64,000 nt of DNA from Bacteroidales bacterium F22 (GTDB lineage Bacteria > Bacteroidota > Bacteroidia > Bacteroidales > Bacteroidaceae): NCBI GenBank assembly GCA_029541985.1, contig CP095414.1, positions 1,364,001 through 1,428,000 on the forward strand. Direction: 5' to 3'. A model generated the notes under the pieces. The model made no database searches, was not told where the DNA came from, and saw only the letters and a list, made by a program, of their open reading frames with translations. Below, piece by piece: positions 53,474 through 64,000 of this stretch. The position numbers were made by a program, and so were the translations under genes. Each line of letters opens with the position of its first letter. Within the stretch, counting starts at the first letter, position 1.

Positions 53474-54496
53474 ATGGCCATAAATAAACACGCAACAATC
53501 AGATACAAGGTACTCGATACCTGCTTTGCTAATCACTTCAAAAAGTATTTCATACAAGATCTTTTGGACGCTTGTAACAAATCACTACTAGAAGTCAACC
53601 CCGACAGTAATGGTGTGAGCAAACGACAGCTTTACAACGACATCAAGTTTATGGAAAGCGAAGAAGGTTGGTCCGCTCCCATCAAAAGGATATATCAAGG
53701 GAAAAAGCCATACTATCAGTACGAAGACCCTAATTTCTCTATTTTTAAGAACTTACTCAAACCTCAGGAATTGGATCAACTGCGCGAAGCAATAGAATTG
53801 ATGAATCGTTTTTCAGAGGTTCCTGATATGCAATGGATAGATACCGTATTGGAACAAATCAATCAGAATTTTGAATTGAACAATAATCCTCCAGTAGTTC
53901 ATTACGATATCAATCCGTATGTCAAAGGGTTCTCTCATTTCCATCCCTTGCTCCAATACATCATCAACAGAGAAGTCATAGCAGTAGAATACAAGAGCTT
54001 TTACAAAGAAAAATGCAAGACCTATACCATTCATCCTTATCAGTTGAAGCAATATGCTGAGCGATGGTATCTCATCGGGCTCAACCCCGATGTAGCTGAC
54101 AATATCCCATTTTACTGTCTACCGTTAGATCGGATTATTTCATACAAACCATTGACCAATATAGCGTATATCCCATGTTCACAGGAGCGAGTAAATGACT
54201 TCTATGAAGATGTAGTAGGTATAGATGTTTATCCTGGTTCAGAGATAGAGACAGTACATCTATGGATAGACAATACCATCTTTCCCTATTTCGAGACACG
54301 ACCTATCCACGGGAGTCAACGGGTGATTGAGCGAGAAGCAGACCGTACTTTAGTCGAATTGAGAGTCAAAATCAATTATGAATTGGGTGCACACTTATTT
54401 CCATATCTTGATGAGATAACTATCGTGAAACCCCTATCTTTCCGTGATGAACTCTTCAAGAAATTGGAACGCTGTATGAAACGAATGACTAGTTGA
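53474..54496 (+). CDS. WYL-domain transcriptional regulator
   Basis: 340 aa. An N-terminal winged-helix region (residues ~1-80; LLDACNKSLLE...VSKRQLYNDIKFME) is followed by a WYL domain (~165-240; IAVEYKSF..., HPYQLKQYAERWYLIG) and a C-terminal WCX-type extension. WYL domains bind nucleic-acid or nucleotide ligands and tune transcription. The likely target is the divergent membrane-protein gene through the inverted repeat at 53353-53371. The start MAINKHATIRY is the usual one for this family in Bacteroidales, so the unusual promoter distance does not come from a wrong start. Confidence 0.88.
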   Translation: MAINKHATIRYKVLDTCFANHFKKYFIQDLLDACNKSLLEVNPDSNGVSKRQLYNDIKFMESEEGWSAPIKRIYQGKKPYYQYEDPNFSIFKNLLKPQELDQLREAIELMNRFSEVPDMQWIDTVLEQINQNFELNNNPPVVHYDINPYVKGFSHFHPLLQYIINREVIAVEYKSFYKEKCKTYTIHPYQLKQYAERWYLIGLNPDVADNIPFYCLPLDRIISYKPLTNIAYIPCSQERVNDFYEDVVGIDVYPGSEIETVHLWIDNTIFPYFETRPIHGSQRVIEREADRTLVELRVKINYELGAHLFPYLDEITIVKPLSFRDELFKKLERCMKRMTS

Positions 54497-54565
54497 TGTA
54501 TTTTTTCACATTTCAACTTTTGACACATGAACCATCACTGGTCTATTTTTCATAGCAAAATGTAC

Positions 54566-54605
54566 AAAAGCGGCTGTATCAATCTGGATTGATACAGCCG
54601 CTTTT
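54566..54605. terminator. Bidirectional terminator between WYL gene and beta-galactosidase
   Basis: Perfect 18-bp arms (54566-54583 and 54588-54605) with loop CTGG, outer stem AAAAGCGGCTGT and apical ATCAAT/ATTGAT core. It lies between convergent genes. Confidence 0.9.
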
Positions 54606-54626
54606 CTTATGATCAAGATAAAACGT

Positions 54627-57923
<3,297 letters not shown>

Positions 57924-57959
57924 TTAATGTAGAGATAAAAGGATTGTGCGAAAAAACCG

Positions 57960-57967
57960 TATCTTTG
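57960..57967 (+). promoter_or_regulatory. -7 box of the transketolase promoter
   Basis: TATCTTTG, 36 bp before the ATG at 58004; no clear -33. Confidence 0.6.
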
Positions 57968-58003
57968 TAAAAACCGAATAAAAACAAATTTCAAAGTAGT
58001 ATT

Positions 58004-60016
58004 ATGACTAAAAATGAACTAGCTAACAGAGCTGCTGATAACATTCGTATATTGGCTGCTTCTATGGTTGAGAAAGCACACTCTGGACACCCAGGAGGAG
58101 CCATGGGCGGTGCAGATTTTATTAATGTACTTTTCAGTGAATTTCTTGAATTTGACCCTAACGACCCTACTAATATCAGTCGTGATCGTTTCTTTCTAGA
58201 CCCTGGGCACATGTCTCCTATGCTTTATTCACAGCTAGCATTGATAGGACGTTTCTCAATCGATGAATTGAAACAATTTCGCCAATGGGAATCTCCTACA
58301 CCAGGACACCCAGAAGTAGATATCAAACGAGGTATCGAAAATACTTCAGGCCCATTGGGACAAGGACACAGTTACGCTGCTGGTGCTGCCATCGCTGCTA
58401 AATTTCTTGCTGCTCGTTTTGGTGACGAATTGATGGGACAAACCATCTACGCATATATTTCTGATGGAGGAGTCCAAGAAGAAATATCACAAGGAACCGG
58501 CCGTATCGCAGGTGCCTTAGGACTTGACAATCTAATCATGTTCTACGATTCTAATGATATCCAATTGTCTAGCCGCTGCGAAGTAGTCTCTAGAGAAGAT
58601 GTCGCGGTGAAATATGAATCATGGGGTTGGTGGGTAACAACAATCAATGGTAATGATCCTGAAGCAATTCGCAAGGCAATCAAAGAAGCGCAAGCTGTCG
58701 TAGACCGTCCTGCCTTGATTATAGGTAAGACTGTCATGGGTAGAGGTGCTCGCACTGCTGATGGAGCTTCTATGGAAGCAACAACAGCTACTCACGGTTC
58801 TCCGCTCGGAGAAGGTGCATTGAAGACAACCATCAAAAATCTAGGTGGTGACCCAGAGGAACCATTCCAGATATTCCCTGAAGTAGCGGAACTATATGCT
58901 AAACGTGCTGAAGAATTGACTGCACTATTTGCTAAGAAGCGTGCTTCAAAAGTAGCATGGGCTAAGGAAAACCCAGCATTGGCTGCCAAACTAGACTTCT
59001 TCTTTAGTGGTCAGATACCAGAAATTAATTGGGAAGCAATCGAACAGACAGCAGATGCAGCGACACGTAACGCTTCTGCAACAGTCTTGGGACATCTTGC
59101 TGAACAAGTAGAAAATATGATTGTCGCCTCTGCCGACCTTTCAAATTCGGATAAGACAGATGGTTTCTTGAAGAAAACCCATGCTCTCGAGCGTGGTGAT
59201 TTCAGTGGAGCTTTCTTCCAAGCTGGTGTATCAGAGTTGGCCATGGCATGTTGCTGTATCGGTATGTCACTTCATGGAGGAGTCATCCCTGCATGTGCCA
59301 CATTCTTTGTATTTAGTGATTATATGAAACCAGCTATCCGTATGGCTGCATTAATGGAAACACCTATCAAATTTATCTGGAGTCATGATGCCTTCCGTGT
59401 AGGAGAAGATGGTCCTACTCACGAACCAGTAGAGCAAGAAGCTCAGATTCGTTTGATGGAGAAACTGAAGAATCATAGCGGTAAAAATTCGGCACTTGTT
59501 CTTCGTCCAGCAGATGCAGACGAGACCACACAGTCTTGGAAATTAGCTATGGAAAATACAACTTCTCCTAGCTGTTTGATTCTTTCTCGTCAGAACATCA
59601 AGAGTTTACCTGCAGGCAATGACTATAGTCAAGTAGCCAAAGGAGCTTATGTAGTCGCAGGAAGTGACAAGGAGGCTGATGTAACTCTTGTAGCTACAGG
59701 ATCTGAAGTTGCTACCCTAGTCGCAGGTGCAGAATTATTGCGCAAAGATAATGTAAAAGTATCTATCGTAAGTGTTCCATCAGAAGGATTATTCAGAAGT
59801 CAAGAGGCTTCTTACCAAGAAGAGATTTTACCTGCGTCAGCAAAGAAATTTGGTTTGACTGCTGGTTTACCAGTTAACTTGCTTGGTTTGGTAGGAACAA
59901 ACGGTAAGATTTGGGGATTAGAATCTTTTGGATTCTCTGCTCCTTATAAAGTACTCGACGAGAAACTCGGTTTTACAGCTCAAAATGTATATGAACAAGT
60001 AAAAAAGATACTTTAA
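58004..60016 (+). CDS. tkt: Transketolase
   Basis: Thiamine-diphosphate enzyme of the non-oxidative pentose phosphate pathway, 670 aa, full length. Visible landmarks: KAHSGHPGGAMGGAD near the N-terminus, LDPGHMSPMLYS, GPLGQGHSYAAGAA, and the ThDP site (SDGGVQEE...YDSNDIQLS). The pyrimidine-domain HDAFRVGEDGPTHEPVEQ and a C-terminal domain beginning in DVTLVATGSEV follow. It is cotranscribed with rpiB (30 bp gap), which supplies ribose-5-phosphate. Confidence 0.96.
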   Translation: MTKNELANRAADNIRILAASMVEKAHSGHPGGAMGGADFINVLFSEFLEFDPNDPTNISRDRFFLDPGHMSPMLYSQLALIGRFSIDELKQFRQWESPTPGHPEVDIKRGIENTSGPLGQGHSYAAGAAIAAKFLAARFGDELMGQTIYAYISDGGVQEEISQGTGRIAGALGLDNLIMFYDSNDIQLSSRCEVVSREDVAVKYESWGWWVTTINGNDPEAIRKAIKEAQAVVDRPALIIGKTVMGRGARTADGASMEATTATHGSPLGEGALKTTIKNLGGDPEEPFQIFPEVAELYAKRAEELTALFAKKRASKVAWAKENPALAAKLDFFFSGQIPEINWEAIEQTADAATRNASATVLGHLAEQVENMIVASADLSNSDKTDGFLKKTHALERGDFSGAFFQAGVSELAMACCCIGMSLHGGVIPACATFFVFSDYMKPAIRMAALMETPIKFIWSHDAFRVGEDGPTHEPVEQEAQIRLMEKLKNHSGKNSALVLRPADADETTQSWKLAMENTTSPSCLILSRQNIKSLPAGNDYSQVAKGAYVVAGSDKEADVTLVATGSEVATLVAGAELLRKDNVKVSIVSVPSEGLFRSQEASYQEEILPASAKKFGLTAGLPVNLLGLVGTNGKIWGLESFGFSAPYKVLDEKLGFTAQNVYEQVKKIL

Positions 60017-60046
60017 TCTTTACAAAAAATATCAAAACAAAAACAT

Positions 60047-60499
60047 ATGAATAGTACTTTGAAAATTGGTGTATGTAGTGATCATGCAGGATATCAGATG
60101 AAGAAATTGGTCAAACAATGGCTTATAGACCATAATTATGCGGTCCGCGATTTCGGAACTCATAATTCAGAAAGCTGTGACTATCCTGATTATGCTCACC
60201 CATTGGCATCTGCAGTAGAAGACGGTACTTGCAATCTAGGAGTATCTCTCTGCGGTAGTGGAAATGGAATTGCTATAACTCTTAATAAACATCAAGGTAT
60301 TCGTGCCGCTCTTTGTTGGGAACCAGAATTAGCTGATTTGGCTCGCCGACATAATGATGCAAATGTGTTGTCTTTACCTGCTCGTTTCATTTCAGATGAA
60401 AAAGCAGTAGAGATATTAACCGCATTCTTTGAAGGAAGCTTCGAAGGCGGCAGACACATTGCTAGAGTAAATAAGATTCCATTTGAACCCCATAATTAA
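60047..60499 (+). CDS. rpiB: Ribose-5-phosphate isomerase B
   Basis: 150 aa, RpiB/LacAB family. It interconverts ribulose-5-phosphate and ribose-5-phosphate. Active-site residues are visible: SDHAG (D12, H13), catalytic C69 in LCGSGNG, and H102 in RRHNDANV. It is the second gene of the tkt operon, so it feeds directly into the transketolase reaction. Confidence 0.95.
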   Translation: MNSTLKIGVCSDHAGYQMKKLVKQWLIDHNYAVRDFGTHNSESCDYPDYAHPLASAVEDGTCNLGVSLCGSGNGIAITLNKHQGIRAALCWEPELADLARRHNDANVLSLPARFISDEKAVEILTAFFEGSFEGGRHIARVNKIPFEPHN

Positions 60500-60520
60500 T
60501 CATTGGGATTTAGATAATAA

Positions 60521-60554
60521 AAAGGAGTGGTATCATTATTGATGCCACTCCTTT
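60521..60554. terminator. Bidirectional terminator between rpiB and the DUF4954 gene
   Basis: Stem AAAGGAGTGG (60521-60530) with CCACTCCTTT (60545-60554), T-G closing pair, and apical ATCA-TTAT-TGAT; six or more Ts follow on the plus strand. It lies between convergent genes. Confidence 0.88.
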
Positions 60555-60588
60555 TTTATTCATGTGTGCTGTCGAAAAATCCCTAAAG

Positions 60589-62589
60589 CTAATCTTCTAC
60601 CAGAAGGCTCAATCGCTGAAGCATTATTTCAGACCGTCTATGCTTATTTAGCATCCCGAGACGTAATTGCTTGACTAACTCATGATCATTGTAGTTTCCT
60701 CTAACCACAGAGAAATCCATTGATTTTTCTACCTTACCTCCATCGATACCAAAACCAACCTGACTAGTCTTATTAAATTCCTTGAAGGCATCTTCAAGCA
60801 TCATCTTATCTAATTGGATAGAGGATTCTAGCCATTGGGTGATGATTTTCTTAACGAAACCGATTGTTAAGTCTTTCTCTTCAATATGATAATATCTATA
60901 GATCAAGTGCAACGTCCAATTCCAAGCATAATCATAGTAGTGCTGATGTATGTCTTCAAAGACCTCATTGATTTCTCTCAGCGAGCTTATCTCACAATTT
61001 TCTACAGATTTAAGCAAATCCTCAATCAACTCTTTGGGAGCAAACATTCCCGAGATATCTAACCAATCACCGAGGCCTTTTGTAGACTCTGGTACCAAGC
61101 ATTCACTTAATGAAAAAGTAATATCCTTACCGTATTTTTCGAGTCGATTAAGCAACGCATTACCCATAAAGATATTCAATCCCATCTGGTAATATTTAAT
61201 TCCTCGGAGAAGCCCACGGTTGGATATCTTACATCCTTTATAGTTGAACCAATCGCTCTCTTCACCTGAAGTCTCGAGCAATGTTCTCAACTTATGGATT
61301 CCTCTCTCCATCCCTTGTATTGTAAATGGGCTGAGCAACTCGAAATTGATTTGGTCCATGAGACGTTCATCAGTACGGCGGTCTCGTTTACGCCATTTCA
61401 AGGTATCACGAAAGATGCTGATACTTCTCAGATTGACGCCTGGAACCAATACCGTTTGTTCATTCTCGCTCAAAAGATAAGAAAATGGAAATTTCGATGA
61501 ATCTGAATGATTAATATGTCGTCCCATCACTAAAGAAAAGGCTCCTACATACGAAGGCCACATCACATAAGAATCACTAGAGAGTTTACAACCTCGTTCC
61601 AAGAAACCTTCATGAACAGGACCTAACTTATACATATGGTTACTTTGGTTCGACCCTGAGCCAGCATTCATGAAACTAAACATACCAGCGATGAGGAGCG
61701 TCGATTTGTGGTGGGTGACAGTATAAGGGCCAGAGAAAACAGAACAAGCTTCACCATTTTCGCCTTGTGAATTGGCAAAGAACAACGAATCCGTCGCCAC
61801 ATAATTGCGTCTCAATTCACAAGATTGCCCTACAAAACAACGAGTCAAGATCGTATTTTCATCAAGGAAGCTACCTGAATGAATGATAAAATCTTCACAA
61901 ATGACACCATCCCCGATATGGACAGGAGCTTTGGAAGAACTCACAATCGTTCCGTTGTGCAGACGTGCAGCCCCTTTAATGTTCACAGAATCACCAATAT
62001 TAGTATTAATGATACTCCCTGAGCGTACGATATATGAATGCGCACCAATAGTTCCACGAGAAGATTTGACTTCTTCTGTGTAATCTAGAGATAATCTATT
62101 GAGTGCAGTGATGAGTTCAGGACGATATCGATACATCGCCTTGATATAAGCTAGTTGGGAAGAAAGCTCCGTATTGATAGAAACAGTACGTCCACCCGTT
62201 TCATCCAGACAAGCGACTTCAGTCATATTTCCGAAGGATGTCAAATGTGTCACGCTAATGATATCTACATTGGAGATGAAACAATCATTCCCCACAGTAT
62301 AATTGCTCAAGCCATTTGTGATAGAAGCGATGTAGCAGTTATCCCCTATAGTAGCATTATGAATAATGCTATTATATATACCCGAATGAACGATAGCTCC
62401 GCCGGGTAATCTGAAAGTGCGTTCCAAAGCACCAATCATAACTGAACCAGAGAAAGTAACAGACTGAATATATTGTATCTGTGTATCATTTCGGATTATA
62501 ATCTGAACCCAATCATACGCTGTACAACCTTGAGCTTTTAATTGTTCTATTTCTTGATCATAGAGAGATCTATAATTTGACTTAATCAT
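60589..62589 (-). CDS. DUF4954 protein with left-handed beta-helix
   Basis: 666 aa. The first ~300 residues show hexapeptide-type repeats of a left-handed beta-helix (IHNATIGDNCYIA, NTNIGDSVNIKGAARLHNGTIV, VHIGDGVICEDFII), as in acyl- and nucleotidyl-transferases. The remaining half is mostly helical with conserved aromatic stretches (HMYKLGPVHEGFLERG, DWFNYKGCKISNRGLLRGIKYYQMGLN). I recall this as DUF4954, common in Bacteroidales and without a known reaction. It has no signal peptide and no membrane segment. The beta-helix suggests a sugar-nucleotide or acyl-CoA substrate, which is inference. Confidence 0.78.
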   Translation of the reverse strand: MIKSNYRSLYDQEIEQLKAQGCTAYDWVQIIIRNDTQIQYIQSVTFSGSVMIGALERTFRLPGGAIVHSGIYNSIIHNATIGDNCYIASITNGLSNYTVGNDCFISNVDIISVTHLTSFGNMTEVACLDETGGRTVSINTELSSQLAYIKAMYRYRPELITALNRLSLDYTEEVKSSRGTIGAHSYIVRSGSIINTNIGDSVNIKGAARLHNGTIVSSSKAPVHIGDGVICEDFIIHSGSFLDENTILTRCFVGQSCELRRNYVATDSLFFANSQGENGEACSVFSGPYTVTHHKSTLLIAGMFSFMNAGSGSNQSNHMYKLGPVHEGFLERGCKLSSDSYVMWPSYVGAFSLVMGRHINHSDSSKFPFSYLLSENEQTVLVPGVNLRSISIFRDTLKWRKRDRRTDERLMDQINFELLSPFTIQGMERGIHKLRTLLETSGEESDWFNYKGCKISNRGLLRGIKYYQMGLNIFMGNALLNRLEKYGKDITFSLSECLVPESTKGLGDWLDISGMFAPKELIEDLLKSVENCEISSLREINEVFEDIHQHYYDYAWNWTLHLIYRYYHIEEKDLTIGFVKKIITQWLESSIQLDKMMLEDAFKEFNKTSQVGFGIDGGKVEKSMDFSVVRGNYNDHELVKQLRLGMLNKHRRSEIMLQRLSLLVED

Positions 62590-62696
62590 CTTGCTTATTT
62601 ATCATTTTGGAAGGCGAATATAGATAAAAAAAAGGTAATTCTTATAACAAGTTTTAATGAAATCGATTAACCATTTTTTTTTCACTCTCTTCCGGT

Positions 62697-63884
62697 TTAT
62701 TTTTTTCCTTCACTCCATTTCAGAAGTTGTCCTGTAGGACATACAAAACGGCAATAAGGTCTAGAAACGACCAGAGACAAAAGCAGAGAGACTCCCGCTA
62801 GGACAAGTACAAAGAGGCTAGCCTGATCAAAAAGGAAAGCAGAGAACACTTCATAATTAATCAGATCGAAAGTGATTCCTGTCCACATTAATAATAATAG
62901 AGTCATGGTTATTCCCCTCCGAGTATAATGAAGTACCTTCATCACCTTAGTCGGTATCTTCCAGCGCTTAGGACCTAGATGCCCCATCAGTTCTTGAGCA
63001 GCTCCAAAAGGACATACATAAGTACAATAGTAACTTTTCTTGCCAAGAAATGGCATCACGACAGCCAAGATAAGAATGAGTAAAATGACCAGACCACTGG
63101 CAATATTTGCGCCGTGAGACAACCATCCTATCATTAGTGGGAGAGAGATAAACGACCCTGTCCAGAATCCCAACACCCCTAGATTCAAAAGCAGCTGAAC
63201 CATACGCCATCTTTTCCCTTTGAGAAAAGTAGCGGTAGCAATGCCAAACAAGAGTACGCATAGACAAGCAAACAATGTCACAATCTGTGTACCATCTAAT
63301 TGGATTGCGAATAAAGCGTGAGACTGTCGATTCTTATCATGACTCATGACAGGGATAAGTACCTTCATATTATCAATCACAGCTCGGGAAGTAAAGGTAG
63401 CCCCACTAACCCCATCCACTTGGAGTTTACTAGCTTGTTCGAAAGTTAGCTCATCCCATTTATCAAACAAACCTCGGCGTTGCACTTTTCTGAAAAAGCC
63501 TGGTGATTCTCTATTCGGACCACAGACAACATGTATAATCGTTTGTTTTTTAGTAAGCACAAATAGTGGAGTATTGCCAGCATATCCGATAATATCTTGT
63601 CCTAGAAGTTCACTGCTATATAAGACTCGTCCATCAGAAAGAGCCCAAGAATGAGGAGAAACCTCTTTCAGGTCATTAACATCACTAATCGCTAATTGCT
63701 TGCATACCTGTGCAGAAGGCAAGGCAGCATGTTTCATCTCAGAAGCGATGGAAGGAGCAGAAGACACCGTGTCTATACCCATCACTTGTTGTCCTAAAGC
63801 CGTCCCATCTCTCCTAATAGCTACAGCTATAAGCATCAATACGACGACCAACAATCCGATAATATGTTCTATTTTTTTGTTCAT
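62697..63884 (-). CDS. FMN-binding and 4Fe-4S membrane protein (NosR/YccM-like)
   Basis: 395 aa from the ATG at 63884 (MNKKIEH...; five codons longer is possible). A first membrane helix leads to an extracytoplasmic FMN-binding domain with the flavinylation motif DGVSGATFTS (threonine about residue 163). It is followed by about five membrane helices and two CxxxCP clusters (CTYVCPFG and CRFVCPTG) of the polyferredoxin type. Such proteins shuttle electrons across the membrane to periplasmic reductases; covalent FMN attachment by ApbE would be needed, and no apbE is in view. The neighbour upstream is cut by the window end. The gene is probably complete. Confidence 0.85.
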   Translation of the reverse strand: MNKKIEHIIGLLVVVLMLIAVAIRRDGTALGQQVMGIDTVSSAPSIASEMKHAALPSAQVCKQLAISDVNDLKEVSPHSWALSDGRVLYSSELLGQDIIGYAGNTPLFVLTKKQTIIHVVCGPNRESPGFFRKVQRRGLFDKWDELTFEQASKLQVDGVSGATFTSRAVIDNMKVLIPVMSHDKNRQSHALFAIQLDGTQIVTLFACLCVLLFGIATATFLKGKRWRMVQLLLNLGVLGFWTGSFISLPLMIGWLSHGANIASGLVILLILILAVVMPFLGKKSYYCTYVCPFGAAQELMGHLGPKRWKIPTKVMKVLHYTRRGITMTLLLLMWTGITFDLINYEVFSAFLFDQASLFVLVLAGVSLLLSLVVSRPYCRFVCPTGQLLKWSEGKK

Positions 63885-64000
63885 ATAAGTGAGGTTCATT
63901 AAGTAAATGACTAAGCGACTATATCCATCTCAAAGGACACCCTAGAGAACTTTATTCTTACGCGTCATCTGATACGCTTGTTTCGGTAAGATAAATACAG

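Noticed and set aside
63942-64000. Partial gene on the minus strand at the window end
   Set aside because: Two frames end here (stops near 63942 and 63958) with 13-18 residues each; too short to decide which, if any, is real.

Overview
The window looks like a chromosomal segment from a low-GC member of the Bacteroidales (Bacteroides-like). The signs are: repeated promoter -7 boxes of the Bacteroidetes type (TAnnTTTG) and almost no Shine-Dalgarno sequences; a SusC/SusD pair with a one-protein hybrid two-component regulator (HTCS); outer-membrane TonB receptors; many lipoproteins; and families typical of this order (DUF4369, DUF4954, HYC_CC_PP, Dps-like thioferritin). I see no insertion sequence, prophage, CRISPR array or integrase, so this reads as a mostly stable backbone with a few accessory loci.

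Layout. 1-4.4 kb: 3' part of polyphosphate kinase, a PiT phosphate permease with a PhoU-like tail, and a receiver-only response regulator. 4.7-5.05 kb: a gene-free stretch that I read as an unrecognised ~340-nt non-coding RNA on the minus strand, with its own -33/-7 promoter, four tandem ~48-nt repeats and an intrinsic terminator. 5.2-11.4 kb: pnp, a thioredoxin-fold lipoprotein without CXXC, greA plus a HIT hydrolase behind an attenuator-like leader, manC, and tRNA-Leu(CAA). 11.5-16.8 kb: an unusual Lcl/DUF1566-metallophosphoesterase fusion, a TonB receptor, and a Dps-like ferritin. 17.0-21.1 kb (minus): a five-gene lipid operon: DUF2177, a FakA-FakB-type fused fatty-acid kinase, DUF1295, an exported peroxiredoxin, and PlsY.

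21.3-27.6 kb: an orphan lipoprotein, an MFS exporter, an enal-reductase/Old-Yellow-Enzyme pair behind a palindromic operator, and an exported endonuclease/exonuclease/phosphatase-fold protein. 27.7-37.1 kb: a copper/silver resistance island, with a P1B-ATPase divergent from a HYC_CC_PP-cusA-cusC-cusB operon; metal-binding CPMH/CPxCGM modules occur in both the ATPase and CusB. 37.1-41.0 kb: a hybrid CHASE histidine kinase, a DoxX-pentapeptide operon, and a small glycine-rich membrane protein.

41.1-52.9 kb: a compact fructan utilisation locus: susC, susD, GH32, MFS sugar permease, fructokinase, and an HTCS with a periplasmic sugar-binding sensor. The cycle is: outer-membrane import, periplasmic release of fructose, inner-membrane uptake, phosphorylation, and fructose sensing. 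53-64 kb: a small membrane protein divergent from a WYL regulator, a GH2 beta-galactosidase, transketolase and rpiB (pentose phosphate pathway), a DUF4954 beta-helix protein, and an FMN-binding/4Fe-4S membrane protein.

Two patterns cut across the genes. Six of the eight convergent gene junctions carry bidirectional terminators with the same apical ATCA...TGAT core. Two genes have a -7 box ending exactly 4 nt before the ATG, which suggests leaderless mRNAs. All functions are inferred from sequence motifs and remembered family features; no database search was run.
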